A DNA stretch of 64,000 nt from Tridacna crocea (GCA_943736015.1 OX031059.1:21384501-21448500), one strand, 5' to 3'. Positions 31,637 to 42,324 are shown, counted from the first letter of the stretch. A program made the numbers and translations. The notes: generated from the sequence alone by a model not told the origin.

Positions 31637-32220
31637 TTGCTACCTGAGCACCAAGTGCTGGTGATTTGCTTTTGTGGTTGTGCTGTGTCTGTGCTCCATT
31701 GTCCATTGTCAACTTTTAACTTGTGTACATTCTAGAGGCCACATTTTTTGTCCAGTACTAATGTAACTTGGTCTGATTGTTTGTCTTGATGACATCTTAG
31801 ACACAAATGAATATGGGTCATGTCAGATCAATAAGTAGGTCACTAGGTCAAATCTTAAAAAAACCTTGTGTACAATCTAGAGGCCACATTTCAGTCCAAA
31901 ACTCTTGTAAGTTAGTCAGAATGTTTGTCTTGATATCTTGGACATGTTAAAAAATGTGTCATGTTGGTTCAATAACTGGTCAGAATGATTGTCTCGATGA
32001 TATCTTGTGTATGCTCTAGAGGCCACATTTTCAGTCCAAAACTCTTGAAAGTGGGTCAGAATGATTGTCTTGATGATATCTTGGACAAGAAGAAAAAATG
32101 GGTCATGTTGAGTCAAATACTAGGTCACTAGGTCAAATCTTTAAAATGCCTTGTGTATGCTCTAGAGGCCACATTTTCAGTCCAAGACTCTTGAAAGGAG
32201 GTCAGAATGTTTGTCTTACA
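31637..32220 (+). mobile_element. 5' part of a 145-bp tandem-repeat carrier
   Basis: It starts ACCTGAGCACCAAGTGCTGG. The GTGCTGTGTCTGTGCTCC stretch follows, then about three diverged units (CTCTAGAGGCCACATTTT at about 31728, 31878, 32012 and 32160). The 3' end is absent. Confidence 0.65.
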
Positions 32221-33120
32221 GCTTCAGTAAAGCCATAAATAGGTAATTTTTACCCTTTATAATTTGAATATATATCGGACAACCCATCACAACACCCATA
32301 TATAAGATCTTAGAAAACATGAACAAGTCAGTTACTGCACTGGTTGCCATGATATACCTGTGCAAAATGCATGGAGAAGCCCATCAATTTTATGGATGCC
32401 ATTGATCGACACAACCTTCATTGTCATTCTTGTTTATTTGAACTAGGTCTTCGAGAATGTTGGGTGATAACATTGCATCACATTAGTTCTATGACGTAGT
32501 AGACAGGACTATATTGTAAACAAATATTTTGTCATTGAAGAGTAAGATTGCTCATTCTGAACCCGTTTTCTTATTTGAATGTAGTTAACTCTTCCAGTAC
32601 TGATGATAAATGAATAAGCGATGATCAGCCTGTGTCGTTTCTGTTAATGATGTCCATAAACTTACTTCTTTCAAGCCAAACATTGGGACAAAACCATCAT
32701 GTGAATGTAGGGTTTGTTTTAAAGCTTTGAATGATCATGTGGTATTTATGTCACTAACACATCACTGCTGCATTTACAACGAAAGGTCAGCTAATCGTCG
32801 GTTATCATCAATGTAAACAAACAGGTAATGCAGCATGCTAGGATCTGTTCTAGTTCCAAAATTCTTTTTTGCTAAATATTTTTGTCCTGTAGGTATTGAA
32901 TAATTTCAGTTTTTCAGAGATGAGCAGGATTGCCAACCATCTGTTTATAACCTAAAACATAACTATCCCATGTCTTTAAAATCATGAAGAAGAAAAAGAT
33001 GTGTTGAAAGCTCATAGGAAAAGGGAAAGGCTCATAATCACCATTTTCTTCTTTCCAGACAGAGTTTTTTCCTTTATATCATGCATATAGCTTGCAACAT
33101 GGAGAAAATGGCATTCAGAC
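32221..33120. other. Intergenic, one MITE trace
   Basis: TAGGAAAAGGGAAAGGCTCA with CATTTTCTTCTTTCCAGACA near 33015 may be a family A relic. Nothing else was recognised. Confidence 0.35.
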
Positions 33121-33260
33121 GCACACAGTGTCAGTCCATGCTGGATAATCAGAGACAGCACTTTATGACTGCATAAGGTTTTGTGCCACAGTAGACTTGT
33201 GCAATACAGAAAGTATTGTGTTTCATTAGCCTGCGTGTAGTGCGCAGCCAGATCTGAAAA
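33121..33260 (+). mobile_element. Decayed copy of a CCTGTGCAG-type element
   Basis: GATAATCAGAGACAGCACTT and CATTAGCCTGCGTGTAGTGC resemble the element at 41276. Confidence 0.45.
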
Positions 33261-33284
33261 TTATTTCAATTGCGATTCCAACTC

Positions 33285-33505
33285 GGGCCAGTCAATAAAA
33301 ATCTGTCTTTGTTTGAGTGTAGTAATTGTGATTATGATTTAACAACTCTGACCTGCCTATAAAAACCTATCTTTGTTTGAGTGTAGTAATTGTGATTGTG
33401 ATTTAACAACTCTGACCTGTCAATAAAAATCTATCTTTGTTTGAGTGTAGTAATTGTGATTATGATTTAACAACTCTGACCTGTCAATAAAAACCTATCA
33501 CTCCA
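33285..33505 (+). repeat. 64-bp tandem array, about 3.4 copies
   Basis: Units marked by CAATAAAAATCT then CTTTGTTTGAGTGTAGTAAT start near 33293, 33357, 33421 and 33485. The copies are very similar, suggesting recent growth. Confidence 0.85.
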
Positions 33506-33674
33506 GTACTGTTATCTTATAGTGTGGATGATGTAGTAAGTCATAAGAGGCCCATCTCAGATTCATCAGTAAAGGCCCATCATATGGTCAATGGTGGATT
33601 TTATTGAGTGGATGACATACTGAGTTACAGGAGAAAGTAGGTCGTGAGACAAAAGAGGTACATTTCGGACTAGT
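33506..33674 (+). repeat. Diverged GTAAGTCAxAAGAGGCCC repeat, left part
   Basis: Two or three imperfect units with GTAAGTCATAAGAGGCCC and GGTGGATTTTATTGAGTGG. Matching units continue at 35707-35990, beyond the inserted carrier. Confidence 0.55.
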
Positions 33675-33675
33675 T

Positions 33676-35706
33676 AGCTCACCTGAGCACAAAGTGCTCA
33701 TGGTGAGCTATTGTGATCGTGCTGTGTCCGGCGTCCGTCGTGCGTCGTGCGTCGTCAACTTTTTACCTTGTGTACGCTCTAGAGGCCACAGTTTTGGTCG
33801 GATACTCATGAAAGTTGGTCAGGATGTTTGTCTCGATGAAATCTCGGACGAGTTTGAAAATGGGTCATGTGGGGTCAAAAACTAGGTCACTAGGTCAAAT
33901 CTTAGAAAAACCTTGTGTACACTCTAGAGGCCACATTTTGAGTTGGATACTCATGAAAGTTGGTCAGGATGTTTGTCTCGATGATATCTCGAACGAGTAT
34001 AAAATTGGGTCATGTTGGGTCAAAAACTAGGTCACTAGGTCAAATCTTAGAAAAACCTTGTGTACGCTCTAGAGGCCACATTTTGAGACGGATACTCATG
34101 AAAGTTGGTCAGGATGTTTGTCTCAATAAAATCTCGGACGAGTTCAGAAATGGGTCATGTGGGGTCAAAAACTAGGTCACTAGGTCAAATCTTAGAAAAA
34201 CCTTGTGTATGCTCTAGAGGCCACATTTTGAGACGGATACTCATGAAAGTTGGTCAGGATGTTTGTCTCGATGAAATCTCGGAAGAGTTCGAAAATGGGT
34301 CATGTGGGGTCAAAAACTAGGTCACTAGGTCAAATCTTAGAAAAACCTTGTGTACGCTCTAGAGGCCACATTTTGAGTCGGATACTCATGAAAGTTGGTC
34401 AGGATGTTTGTCTCGATGATATCTCGGACGAGTTTAAAAATGGGTCATGTGGGGTCAAAAACTAGGTCACTAGGTCAAATCTTAGAAAAACCTTGTGTAA
34501 GCTCTAGAGGCCACATTTTCAGTCGGATACTCATGAAAGTTGGTCAGGATGTTTGTCTGGATGATATCTCGGACAAGTTCGAAAAATGGGTCATGTGGGG
34601 TCAAAAACTAGGTCACTAGGTCAAATCTTTGAAAAACCTTGTGTACGCTCTAGAGGCCACATTTTCAGTCGGATACTCATGGAAGTTGGTCAGGATGTTT
34701 GTCTGGATGATATCTCGGACAAGTTTGAAAATGGGTCATGTGGGGTCAAAAACTAGGTCACTAGGTCAAATCTTAGAAAAACCTTTTGTACGCTCTAGAG
34801 GCCACATTTTCATTTGGATACTCATGAAAGTTGGTCAGGATGTTTGCCTGGATGATATCTCGGACAAGATCGAAAATGGGTCATGTGGGGTCAAAAACTA
34901 GGTCACTAGGTCAAATGTTAGAAAAACCTTTTGTAGGCTCTCGAGGCCACATTTTCAGTCCGAAACTCTGGAAAGTTGGTCAGAATGTTTGTCTTGATGA
35001 TATTTCAGACAGGTTTGAAAATGGGTCATTGGGGGTTAAAAACTAGGCCACCAGGTCAAATCTTAGAAAAACCTTGTATATGCTCTGGATGTCACATTTT
35101 CAGTCCAACACTCTTGAAAATTACTCAGAATGTTTGCCTTTATAATATCTTGGATGAGTTTGAAAATGGGTCATGTTGGGTCAAAAACTGGGTCAATAGG
35201 TCAAATGTTATAAACACCTTTTGTATGCTCTGGAGGACACATTTTCAGTCTGATACTCCTAAAACTTGTTCATAATATTTGTCCTAGTGATACCTTGAAT
35301 GAGTTTGAAAATGGGTCATGTGGAGTCAAAAACTAGGTCAATGGGTCAAATATTAGAAAAAACCTTGTGTACACTCTAGAGGCTACATTATCTGCCTGAT
35401 ACTCTTCAGACTTGGTCAGAATGTTTGTTTTGGTGATGTCTCAAAAGAGTTTGATAATGGGTAATTGTCGGGTCCAAAACTAGGTTACTTGATGAAATCT
35501 TACAAAAACCTTTTGTACACTGTAGAGGCCACATTTTCAGTCCAATACTCATGAAACTTGGCCAGAATGTTTGTCTTATTGATATCTCAAAAGTGTTTGA
35601 TGATGGGTAATGTCTGATAAAAAACTAGGTCACTGGGAAACTAGATGGTGCATGTTTGGTCAATAAACTCAGGTGAGCGATTTCAGGGCCATCATGGCCC
35701 TCTTGT
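33676..35706 (+). mobile_element. Helitron-like carrier with thirteen 145-bp tandem units
   Basis: 5' end AGCTCACCTGAGCACAAAGT (hairpin GAGCACAAAGTGCTC), then a GCGTCCGTCGTGCGTCGTGC stretch. Units start at 33817 and repeat every 145 bp (33962, 34107, 34252 and on), near-identical until about 34970 and diverged after that. 3' end CTCAGGTGAGCGATTTCAGG, hairpin GGGCCATCATGGCCC and CTCTTGT. There is no clean terminal inverted repeat, and the sub-terminal 3' hairpin before a CTTGT end recalls Helitron/Helentron-type non-autonomous elements. Because 145 is not a multiple of 3, the similar 71-residue frames in successive units are by-products. Confidence 0.8.
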
Positions 35707-35990
35707 TATAGAGATACTGTCACAATTGGATGTTAGGATGACAGTTATACTAGGTAAGTTACAGGAGGTCCAATTCAGACTAGTCAAAAAAACATTCCTA
35801 GATAGTAGGTTGTGGGTGATAATTACGTAGCCAGTCACAAGTGGTCGGAATCAGACAACATTCATTAAAATCTTATCACTATAGGTAAGTCACAAGAGGC
35901 CCAAATTCAGACTAGTTAATAAAAGCTCATCACTATTGGTTTGTAAGGTGTGGATGATATACTCAGAACATTACCAGAGGAGACACAATA
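35707..35990 (+). repeat. Diverged GTAAGTCACAAGAGGCCC repeat, right part
   Basis: Three imperfect units (GGTAAGTTACAGGAGGTCC, GTAGCCAGTCACAAGTGGTC, GGTAAGTCACAAGAGGCCC), continuing the array broken at 33675. Confidence 0.55.
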
Positions 35991-36164
35991 TTGTCTGGCT
36001 AATACTTCAGAAGAAATTGCCCTCCCACTTATTATTCATATATTCAATGAAGATAATACTTAAGCTGTCAGAGATATCTGCTGCGATTCATTGGTTTAGG
36101 TTTTAGCACCTGTAAGGTTTATAGATGGAGGAAATGCTTTTTTATTTTTGGAGGAAAAGCTTTG

Positions 36165-36350
36165 AGAGTAAATGTACTAAACGACATAATTTTAGACTAG
36201 TCCCAATTAGAAGCATTTGTAGACGCCAAAAATAGATGACTGTAAAAATGAAATGTGATTTGGGAAAGGTAAAAAACATCTTGAGAAAAGGAGAAATGCT
36301 GCTCACCAGCATTTTCTTCTTTTCCCATGATGTTTTCAAAAGCTTTTACT
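36165..36350 (-). mobile_element. Family A MITE, ends worn
   Basis: ACTAAACGACATAATTTTAG opens it. The palindrome is GAGAAATGCTGCTCACCAGC. The right half is mostly lost. Confidence 0.7.
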
Positions 36351-36428
36351 TACAAGCTCCATCAGGTATATATGCAGTGCTTTGCAAAGCTCTTGTTTGA
36401 TTAGTACCTGTCCAGTACTATGTTCAAT

Positions 36429-36622
36429 GGCCCTGATGGAGAAAGCTATTGGAAACATAGTTTAATGCTGGAAACCAGCATTTTCTCCCATTTTCTCCTT
36501 TCCCACAATGTTTTTCCTACCTATCCAATGATGAAAAAAGCCTTTTGAGTAGTATCGTAGATGTCATGCAAATTTTCTCATTTTTGACGTGTCTAGAAAT
36601 TTTGTTGTTTGGTAAAGAAACA
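36429..36622 (+). mobile_element. Family A MITE with shortened left arm
   Basis: AATGCTGGAAACCAGCATTT with the right arm duplicated (TTTTCTCCCATTTTCTCC). It ends TTTGGTAAAGAAAC. Confidence 0.65.
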
Positions 36623-37000
36623 GCTTTTTCCCATACAACAAAATGTTAATCTGTCTGAACTGAAAGCATGAGAAAGCAACAAACAAACTGTATCAGAGCT
36701 CTAGATAAGAGGGATTGATGGTATTCTAAATCAATTATTTTACTTCCAAACCCTACTATGTTGTGGGTGCTCATTAGAATTGTCTCCATGAGATGATTCT
36801 AACGAGTACCCATAACAGGATTTAATGGAGAATAATTTCTACTATCAATTTTGAATTCAAAATCACTCCCTCTATCTGAAGGTGATGTATGAAATGCTTG
36901 GATTTGTCTTTGAAGGGGCTAAAAGGACTGGAAAAAGAGAAAATGCTGGATGTTGGTATCTTTCTCTCTTTAGGTAAAGGTTTAGAGTTTTGCAGAACAA
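36623..37000 (-). mobile_element. Decayed family A copy split by family D
   Basis: The left part (CTTTTTCCCATACAACAAAA, GAACTGAAAGCATGAG) and the later part (GAAAATGCTGGATGTTGG, about 36938) bracket the family D element. Confidence 0.5.
36695..36882 (+). mobile_element. Family D hairpin MITE
   Basis: GAGCTCTAGATAAGAGGG, the GCTCATTAGAATTGTC hairpin, then CACTCCCTCTATCTGAAGG. The right end is mutated. Confidence 0.75.
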
Positions 37001-37660
37001 CTGTGAGTTTTCTAGATGGAGCTAAAAGCTTTGACAATATCGCCTGTAAGGGAGTGTATAACTGAAATATCAAATGTTTTTTTTTTTATTCTCATATGGT
37101 TTAATTAGTTCTATCAGGTTCTTTTACACTTGATAAAGATATTTACTTTGATTCCTGTTTTAAGGTCAGTAGGTCAATAGAGTAAGGTCAGGGTCATATC
37201 TGTAAGTCAGTGTCATTAATGGCATTATTTATTGACAATGCATGGAGCAGGAATGCATTTCTTCACTGCAGGAATCTTGTTCTTGAATAGGTTTACAACT
37301 TTCTATCAGAAACTGAACTAGGTGTAAATGACTCCGGTAGGAGCAAGTTAATGCATAGTAAAACATGCTTTAGTGTCTACTTCGATAATGTGATCAACCT
37401 GTACTAACCACACATTATTTTGCATTATAGTTCCAAAGACAGTTTATGTTGAAATATACATGTGTTATTAAGCAAGGGCTGCAACCTGCCTTCAGGAGGC
37501 ATCTTTTGTGCTTGCTTAATACAAATGGGACCTAAAATGTTTTGTATTGTGCATTTCATCTTCTTAATATCTCTTTATCAAACAGTCTTGTGTGTTGCAA
37601 GGGATGCTTATTGAAAATACATGAAAATGGTGACCATCATTCTCCCTTTTCTTTTATGTT
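37001..37660. other. Intergenic; one small stem-loop
   Basis: Apart from the stem-loop at 37467-37520, I see nothing. Confidence 0.35.
37467..37520. repeat. 54-base stem-loop of unknown nature
   Basis: The outer arms ATTAAGCAAG (37467) and CTTGCTTAAT (37511) pair perfectly, with a second stem GCC..GGC (around GCCTTCAGGAGGC) inside. It could be a structured RNA or a relic of an inverted-repeat element. Confidence 0.35.
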
Positions 37661-37670
37661 TTCAACTTAT

Positions 37671-37899
37671 TTAACCCTTTACCACACAATGACGACTTTT
37701 GACAACCCTTGGAAAAAAGCCTTTTAAAAACATAGTGGGAAAAGGAGAAAATGCTGGTAACCAGCATTTTCTCCTTTTCCCACAATGTTTTCTATCCTAT
37801 TAATAAACAGTTGCACCATTTGAGCCACATTGAAATTGTCATCTGCTAGTGCTTTCAATTTAAAAAGGACTAAAATTTTGTTGTCTGGTAAAATTTTAA
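37671..37899 (+). mobile_element. Family A MITE, CACC-right-half variant
   Basis: TTAA at both ends and an intact palindrome. The right half has TAAACAGTTGCACCATTTGA, as in the host copy at 44997. It is therefore the uninterrupted reference for the 3.69-kb insertion there. Confidence 0.85.
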
Positions 37900-37914
37900 G
37901 TAAAGTATTATCAT

Positions 37915-37980
37915 TTGAGCCATATTGAAAATGTCATCTGCATTATGCTTTCCAGTCTGAAATTTTTTCACTTGATGAAA
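37915..37980 (+). mobile_element. Family A right-half fragment
   Basis: ATCATTTGAGCCATATTGAA and CAGTCTGAAATTTTTTCAC duplicate part of the preceding copy. Confidence 0.5.
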
Positions 37981-38458
37981 ACAAATAAATTTTTACTGTA
38001 TAGGTGAGCAAAATCATCAGTTTCAGGAAGTGTTATAATCTAAATGTGTTTTTTTCTAGAAAGATTAACAAAAACACTACCTAATTTTGTATCCAACGTG
38101 AACTTGTTTGCACCTTGATTAGTATAATTGTAATAAAGTAATGTGGGACAACTGTACACGAGCTGAAGTTCACATTATGGGCAATGTCTCCTGCAACATA
38201 TTCAGAAAAAAGCTATGTAATTCCTAGGTACACTTACAATGGAACATGTACACTCACTAAAATAATTAAACACTGGCTCACAATATCTAGAACACACAGA
38301 ACAATATTCAATTAGTCAGGCTAGATATCACACAGGCAATGAAACATGTAGCTAGTAAACCACATGTTGTCGTTAAGAGCATTATGCCAACATGTTTTAG
38401 TTACTTGTTGTCTTTTTAATATATATAGAAGCATTACAGTATGTCTGCCATTTTTGTG
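37981..38458. other. Intergenic, nothing recognised
   Basis: No supported feature. Confidence 0.35.
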
Positions 38459-38650
38459 TTAAACCCTTCTCCAAACAATCTGGTGCTTTTATAACCTTTT
38501 GGCCAAGTCTTTTCAAAACATTGTTGCGGGAAAGGCAAAAATGCCAGTTACTAGCATTTTGTCTTTTTTCCCTCAATTTGTTCTATCCTTTCAAAGACAA
38601 ATCTTATTGTTTGACTTTGACGTTTAGTTTCATATTTGTTAGAACTTCAA
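38459..38650 (+). mobile_element. Family A, subfamily C MITE, decayed
   Basis: TTAAACCCTTCTCCAAACAA opens it. The centre AATGCCAGTTACTAGCATTT still folds. The right end is lost. Confidence 0.6.
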
Positions 38651-38855
38651 ATCAGAACCCAATATGACTTGCTTCTAGAGAGCAAATAACCCAATTACCC
38701 GGAATTTGTCTCGCTGTCAATATAGCACATTCATTTGCAAAGTGTTCAGTTGTGAATTATTTATAATGTTATCATTCTCTTGTTTGGTTTTATTTGTAGA
38801 CTTGTTATATCTAATTTACCTTTGATAGAAAATTAACTTGTCTAGAAAATTTGAT

Positions 38856-39092
38856 TTAACCCTTTCCTAAATGACAAATTATTTGGACTGGACCAAATTC
38901 AAAGCATCTACAGACAGAAAATTAAATCTTGATAATATGATGATTTCTGACTTTGACAGGGTAGAAGCTAGAAAATATTGTGGGAAAAGGAGAAAATGCT
39001 AGTTTTCAGCATTTTCACCGCTTCCCACAATGTTTTCTATAGGCTTCTTTGTCAGCGTTATTAAAAGTTGGGATTGTGTGGTACAGAATTTG
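38856..39092 (-). mobile_element. Family A, subfamily C MITE
   Basis: TTAACCCTTTCCTAAATGAC opens it. A small duplication (GTAGAAGCTAGAAAAT) precedes the left arm. The right target is decayed. Confidence 0.8.
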
Positions 39093-39923
39093 AAAGTATT
39101 ATTGTCAAACATGCATGGTGTCCCATAAAATTATATACAAAATGTGCCATACATTCTAATTTCATGTTGCTATTAAATTGCTGATTCTGAAAAATTTCTA
39201 AATTTAAATGTAACATCATTAGTGGTTGGCTATACCAGCTGATTTGATAGCCATTGTTGCACAGTGCAGTATGTTGAAACTACATGTACTTTGTAAGGTA
39301 TTCCAAATATTTATTGTTAAAGATTTATATGTGGGATGTTTCACATTTATCTTTTGCATGTACACAAAAAATCTCAATATAATAAAATAAGACTAAGGTA
39401 GGTTGAGTAATGACAGATTAATTCAATTGTATAAGCTTATGAAAATAATTGCTAAATGCATAATTTTCATGCAGCATACATAATGTATATTTTGGTCAAG
39501 AAGATCTTATAGCATCAGTAGTGTCCAGATGTAAAAAGGCCTGTTTATAAAATATAAAATAAAAGTAAATTTCATTTTTACCATGTGAGAATATGGTGAC
39601 TGAAAATGCATTATGGCGTCTGCAATTGCTTTCATCTTGGGCAAAGCTTGAATTTTGTTGTTTGATAAAGAGTCAAGTAAGAGAGGATTTGGTTGATTAT
39701 GGGGTAAAACAGTAACTATTTACACATGGAGTGTCAAACAGGATCATTGTCTGGCTTCAGATTGAGTATACATAATGGATTGTTTGTGAAGGAAATATTT
39801 ATCATGTCTCATTCCAGACATACTGATTAATTTCCACTCACTTGATCAATCTGCTACTATGTTGGTCTTTTCAAAAGTCATAAGATGAGGACTTAATGAA
39901 AAGTACTGGAAAGTCTGGGTCTT
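39093..39923. other. Intergenic with one MITE scrap
   Basis: A family A right half (GGCGTCTGCAATTGCTTTCA to GTTTGATAAAGAGTC) lies at 39595-39676. Nothing else was recognised. Confidence 0.45.
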
Positions 39924-40073
39924 TCAACTCTTTCCCAAATGACAAAATTTAAAACATGATCAAATTGAAAGCACTTGCAGATGACAATTTAAATGGGGAG
40001 CTGTATTAAATATGGAGTGATTTCTGTCTTTGGTAGAGTAGAAAACAGTGTTGGAAAAGGAGAATATACTGGC
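39924..40073 (-). mobile_element. Family A, subfamily C left half
   Basis: CAACTCTTTCCCAAATGACA to GTGTTGGAAAAGGAGAATA. The copy stops in the left arm and family D begins. Confidence 0.65.
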
Positions 40074-40074
40074 A

Positions 40075-40164
40075 ATTATGAGTACCCATAACATAGGGTT
40101 TAGTGGAGAATCATTAATGTTTTTAATTGTAAAATCAAAGTCGGTCCCTCTATCTCAGAGCTTT
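40075..40164 (+). mobile_element. Right half of a family D MITE
   Basis: ATTATGAGTACCCATAACAT, GGGTTTAGTGGAGAATCATT and CCCTCTATCTCAGAGCTT are present. The left half is missing. Confidence 0.7.
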
Positions 40165-40239
40165 GTGTAATTTTATACAAGAATATGGCACAGTAGCATA
40201 AATATATGTTCAAAATTAGAGTATAACTGCATGTTCAAG

Positions 40240-40425
40240 CAGGCCCGTAGGAACAGGGGGGGCTAGGGGGGGGGGGGGCTCAGCCCCCCCCCACCCCCCC
40301 CCCAATAATTTTGAAAATCAAAGTAACTAAAATATGACTTCTTAGCGCAATGAAACAACCACGCAAAAAATCTCAGTATTTCGAAGTTAGCCCCCCCAAT
40401 CTTGAAATGCTTCCTACGTCGCTGT
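40240..40425 (-). mobile_element. G/C-tract element, inverted relative to 679
   Basis: GCCCGTAGGAACAGGGGGGG, a G run, CTCAG, a C run, then TTTTGAAAATCAAAGTAACT and GGAATGC-type end CTTCCTACGTCGC. Read in reverse it matches 679-891. Confidence 0.7.
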
Positions 40426-40435
40426 CAAAGACTGT

Positions 40436-40945
40436 TTTGAGTATGAATCATATTTAAAAAATGTATTTAATGAATCACTTAGAATAAAGCTGACACAATT
40501 CAGATTAGCATCTCACAAACTAGAAATTGAAACAGGGAGAATTCTTAAAATAGATAGAGGGCAGAGAATGTGTAAACTTTGCAATCAGTAGAATCTGAGT
40601 ATCACTTTCTTTGTATATTATGCGGTAAATTTAGTGATCTTAGAAGTAAGTACCTTTCCTGTACTAGGCCTAATATGAGTAAATTTATCTGCATCTTATC
40701 GTCAAAAAATAAGAAAACACAAATCAATACAGCAAAATTCATAAAGGAAGCTTTACAAAGAAGGGAATCTATAATCATGTCAACCAATTCTGAATAATCT
40801 TTTTGGTAATTAATGTTAAATGTATTATGTATGTATACTTTATATGTCTGTCATTGCCATATATCCATTTTGTTTTTTGTAAATGGCCAATGGCATATTT
40901 AATTGCCGATTACTTAATAAAGTTGAGTTGAGTTGACTTGAGTTG
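40436..40945 (+). pseudogene. 3' end of a non-LTR retrotransposon (LINE) reverse-transcriptase gene
   Basis: Translation gives LASHKLEIETGRILK, then RGQRMCKLCN, and in another frame VESEYHFLCILCGKF and SKYLSC. This is the C-terminal arrangement I know from mollusc LINE ORF2 proteins (a C-x-x-C then H-x(3)-C type tail). A frameshift near 40578 and the loss of everything upstream make it dead. It ends with TTAATAAAGTTGAGTTGAGT, a simple-repeat tail typical of LINE insertions. Confidence 0.65.
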
Positions 40946-41010
40946 ATATGACCGAAAAAAAGTTGAAAATGGAGTGAAATACTAAGAAAATCAAACAGAC
41001 AATCAATCAT
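40946..41010 (+). mobile_element. SINE 3' tail
   Basis: AAGTTGAAAATGGAGTGAAA then AGACAATCAATCATCC matches the SINE end at 18955. It directly follows the LINE tail. Confidence 0.5.
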
Positions 41011-41089
41011 CCAACCAAGCAACCAATCACAAAGAATCTGTCAACTTTCAGTGTATTCATTCAGATGCCTTGATTTGAATTTAACATTT

Positions 41090-41175
41090 CTAAACCCTTG
41101 ACTGAAAAATCCCATACATTAAATTCTCTGAAAATACCTTTGAACATTGTAGGAAAAGCAGAAAATACTGGTGAC
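41090..41175 (+). mobile_element. Family A left-half fragment
   Basis: TTTGAACATTGTAGGAAAAG and GAAAATACTGGTGACC. Confidence 0.5.
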
Positions 41176-41275
41176 CTTATGCATGATCATGTGGGAATGT
41201 AACTCTGAATAATACTCAATTCCCTTCCCTGAAAATAACTGATAAAATGATCCTGCATAACAACGAATGTCGTAT

Positions 41276-41542
41276 GGCCTGCAACACATGAAAAGGGGCA
41301 TTTGGACATTATTTTTGCGTAAAAGGTTGTATCATATCAACCTGCACAGTCTAATCCGAGAAGGTACTTTATCTCAACATTAGATTTTGTCTTACAGTAG
41401 ACTTTTGTGAAACAGAAAATCACACACAATCAAATAGTTTTGTCTTGAATTAGCCTGTGCAGAGTGCACAGGCTGATCCGAGACGACACTTAACACAAAA
41501 TTTAATGTCCGAATGCCCTTTTTCGTGTGTTGCAAGCCATGT
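41276..41542. mobile_element. TIR element with TGCAACACACGAAAAAGGGC ends
   Basis: The left end TATGGCCTGCAACACATGAA and the right end TTCGTGTGTTGCAAGCCATG are inverted over about 40 bp (to GGACATTA). Inside is a smaller inverted module with CCTGCACAGTCTAATCCGAG and GCCTGTGCAGAGTGCACAGG, a motif I associate with very abundant heterodont bivalve repeats. Confidence 0.7.
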
Positions 41543-41760
41543 AATTCTCACACATGCATAGTATAAAAAAAATTTCAAATACAGTATCACACAAAAAATT
41601 AATAAAGAATAATTTATGTCATTTCTGTTTTTAATCCCACTTATTTCATAATTACCTGTTGATATTCACGATTTCCAAAATGCATGCTTAAAAACTTGTC
41701 AAAAAGAAATCTGGCACCGAATGGTGATGTAAACTTGTGTAAATTTCCAGAGCATTAACC
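41543..41760. other. Intergenic, nothing recognised
   Basis: No supported feature. Confidence 0.35.
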
Positions 41761-41988
41761 TTAACTCTTTTCCAGACGATGAACTGTAAAGACTTGTCCA
41801 AATTGGAAACAGATAAAGACAACATTTTAAGTTAGGTGCAAGATGATGGCAGTTGTCTGCAAAAAGGTAGAAAATATTGTGGGGAAAAGGAGAAAATTCT
41901 AGTACTAGCATTTTCTCCTTTTCCCACGTTTTCAAATGCTTTTTTCCATGAGTTTATTAAAACTGAGGATGGTTCAGGAAAGGGTTAA
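41761..41988 (-). mobile_element. Family A MITE with shortened right arm
   Basis: TTAA at both ends. The right arm skips AATG (CTTTTCCCACGTTTTCAAA). The left half is divergent. Confidence 0.75.
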
Positions 41989-42101
41989 CTGGTTAAGTCA
42001 TCATGTGGTTGTTTCCTGGTAATCTAATTGTGGGATTTATTGGGTTTTATTGCATATTAATGATATTTACCTGAACAGTCAACATGAGAAAACTAGTGGG
42101 T

Positions 42102-42324
42102 GTAACTCTTTACTAGACAACAAAGAATTTGGACTTGTCCAAACTGAATGTGTGTGCAGACAACCAATCAAACTTGGTTGAGTTGAATGGCATCTCTGAG
42201 ATTAATAGACATGGTGGAGAGGGGGGGAACCAAGAAAATACTGGTATAACCAGTCTTATCTCCTTTTCTCACTTTTTTTCTCTCAAGCTTTTTAGGATGA
42301 GGGATTATTCTGCAAAGGAATAAC
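42102..42324 (-). mobile_element. Degenerate family A MITE
   Basis: GTAACTCTTTACTAGACAAC, ACTTGTCCAAACTGAAT and ATACTGGTATAACCAG. A 134-codon open frame on the other strand (42168-42572) overlaps it and is not credible. Confidence 0.55.

Noticed and set aside
33694-35275. A row of similar 71- to 99-codon frames (MVRMFVSM.. type)
   Set aside because: They are the same stretch of the 145-bp tandem unit read in successive frames. The period is not a multiple of 3 and the frames overlap, so this is not a gene family.
33817-35640. CRISPR-like regular array
   Set aside because: The whole 145-bp unit repeats without unique spacers, and the genome is eukaryotic.
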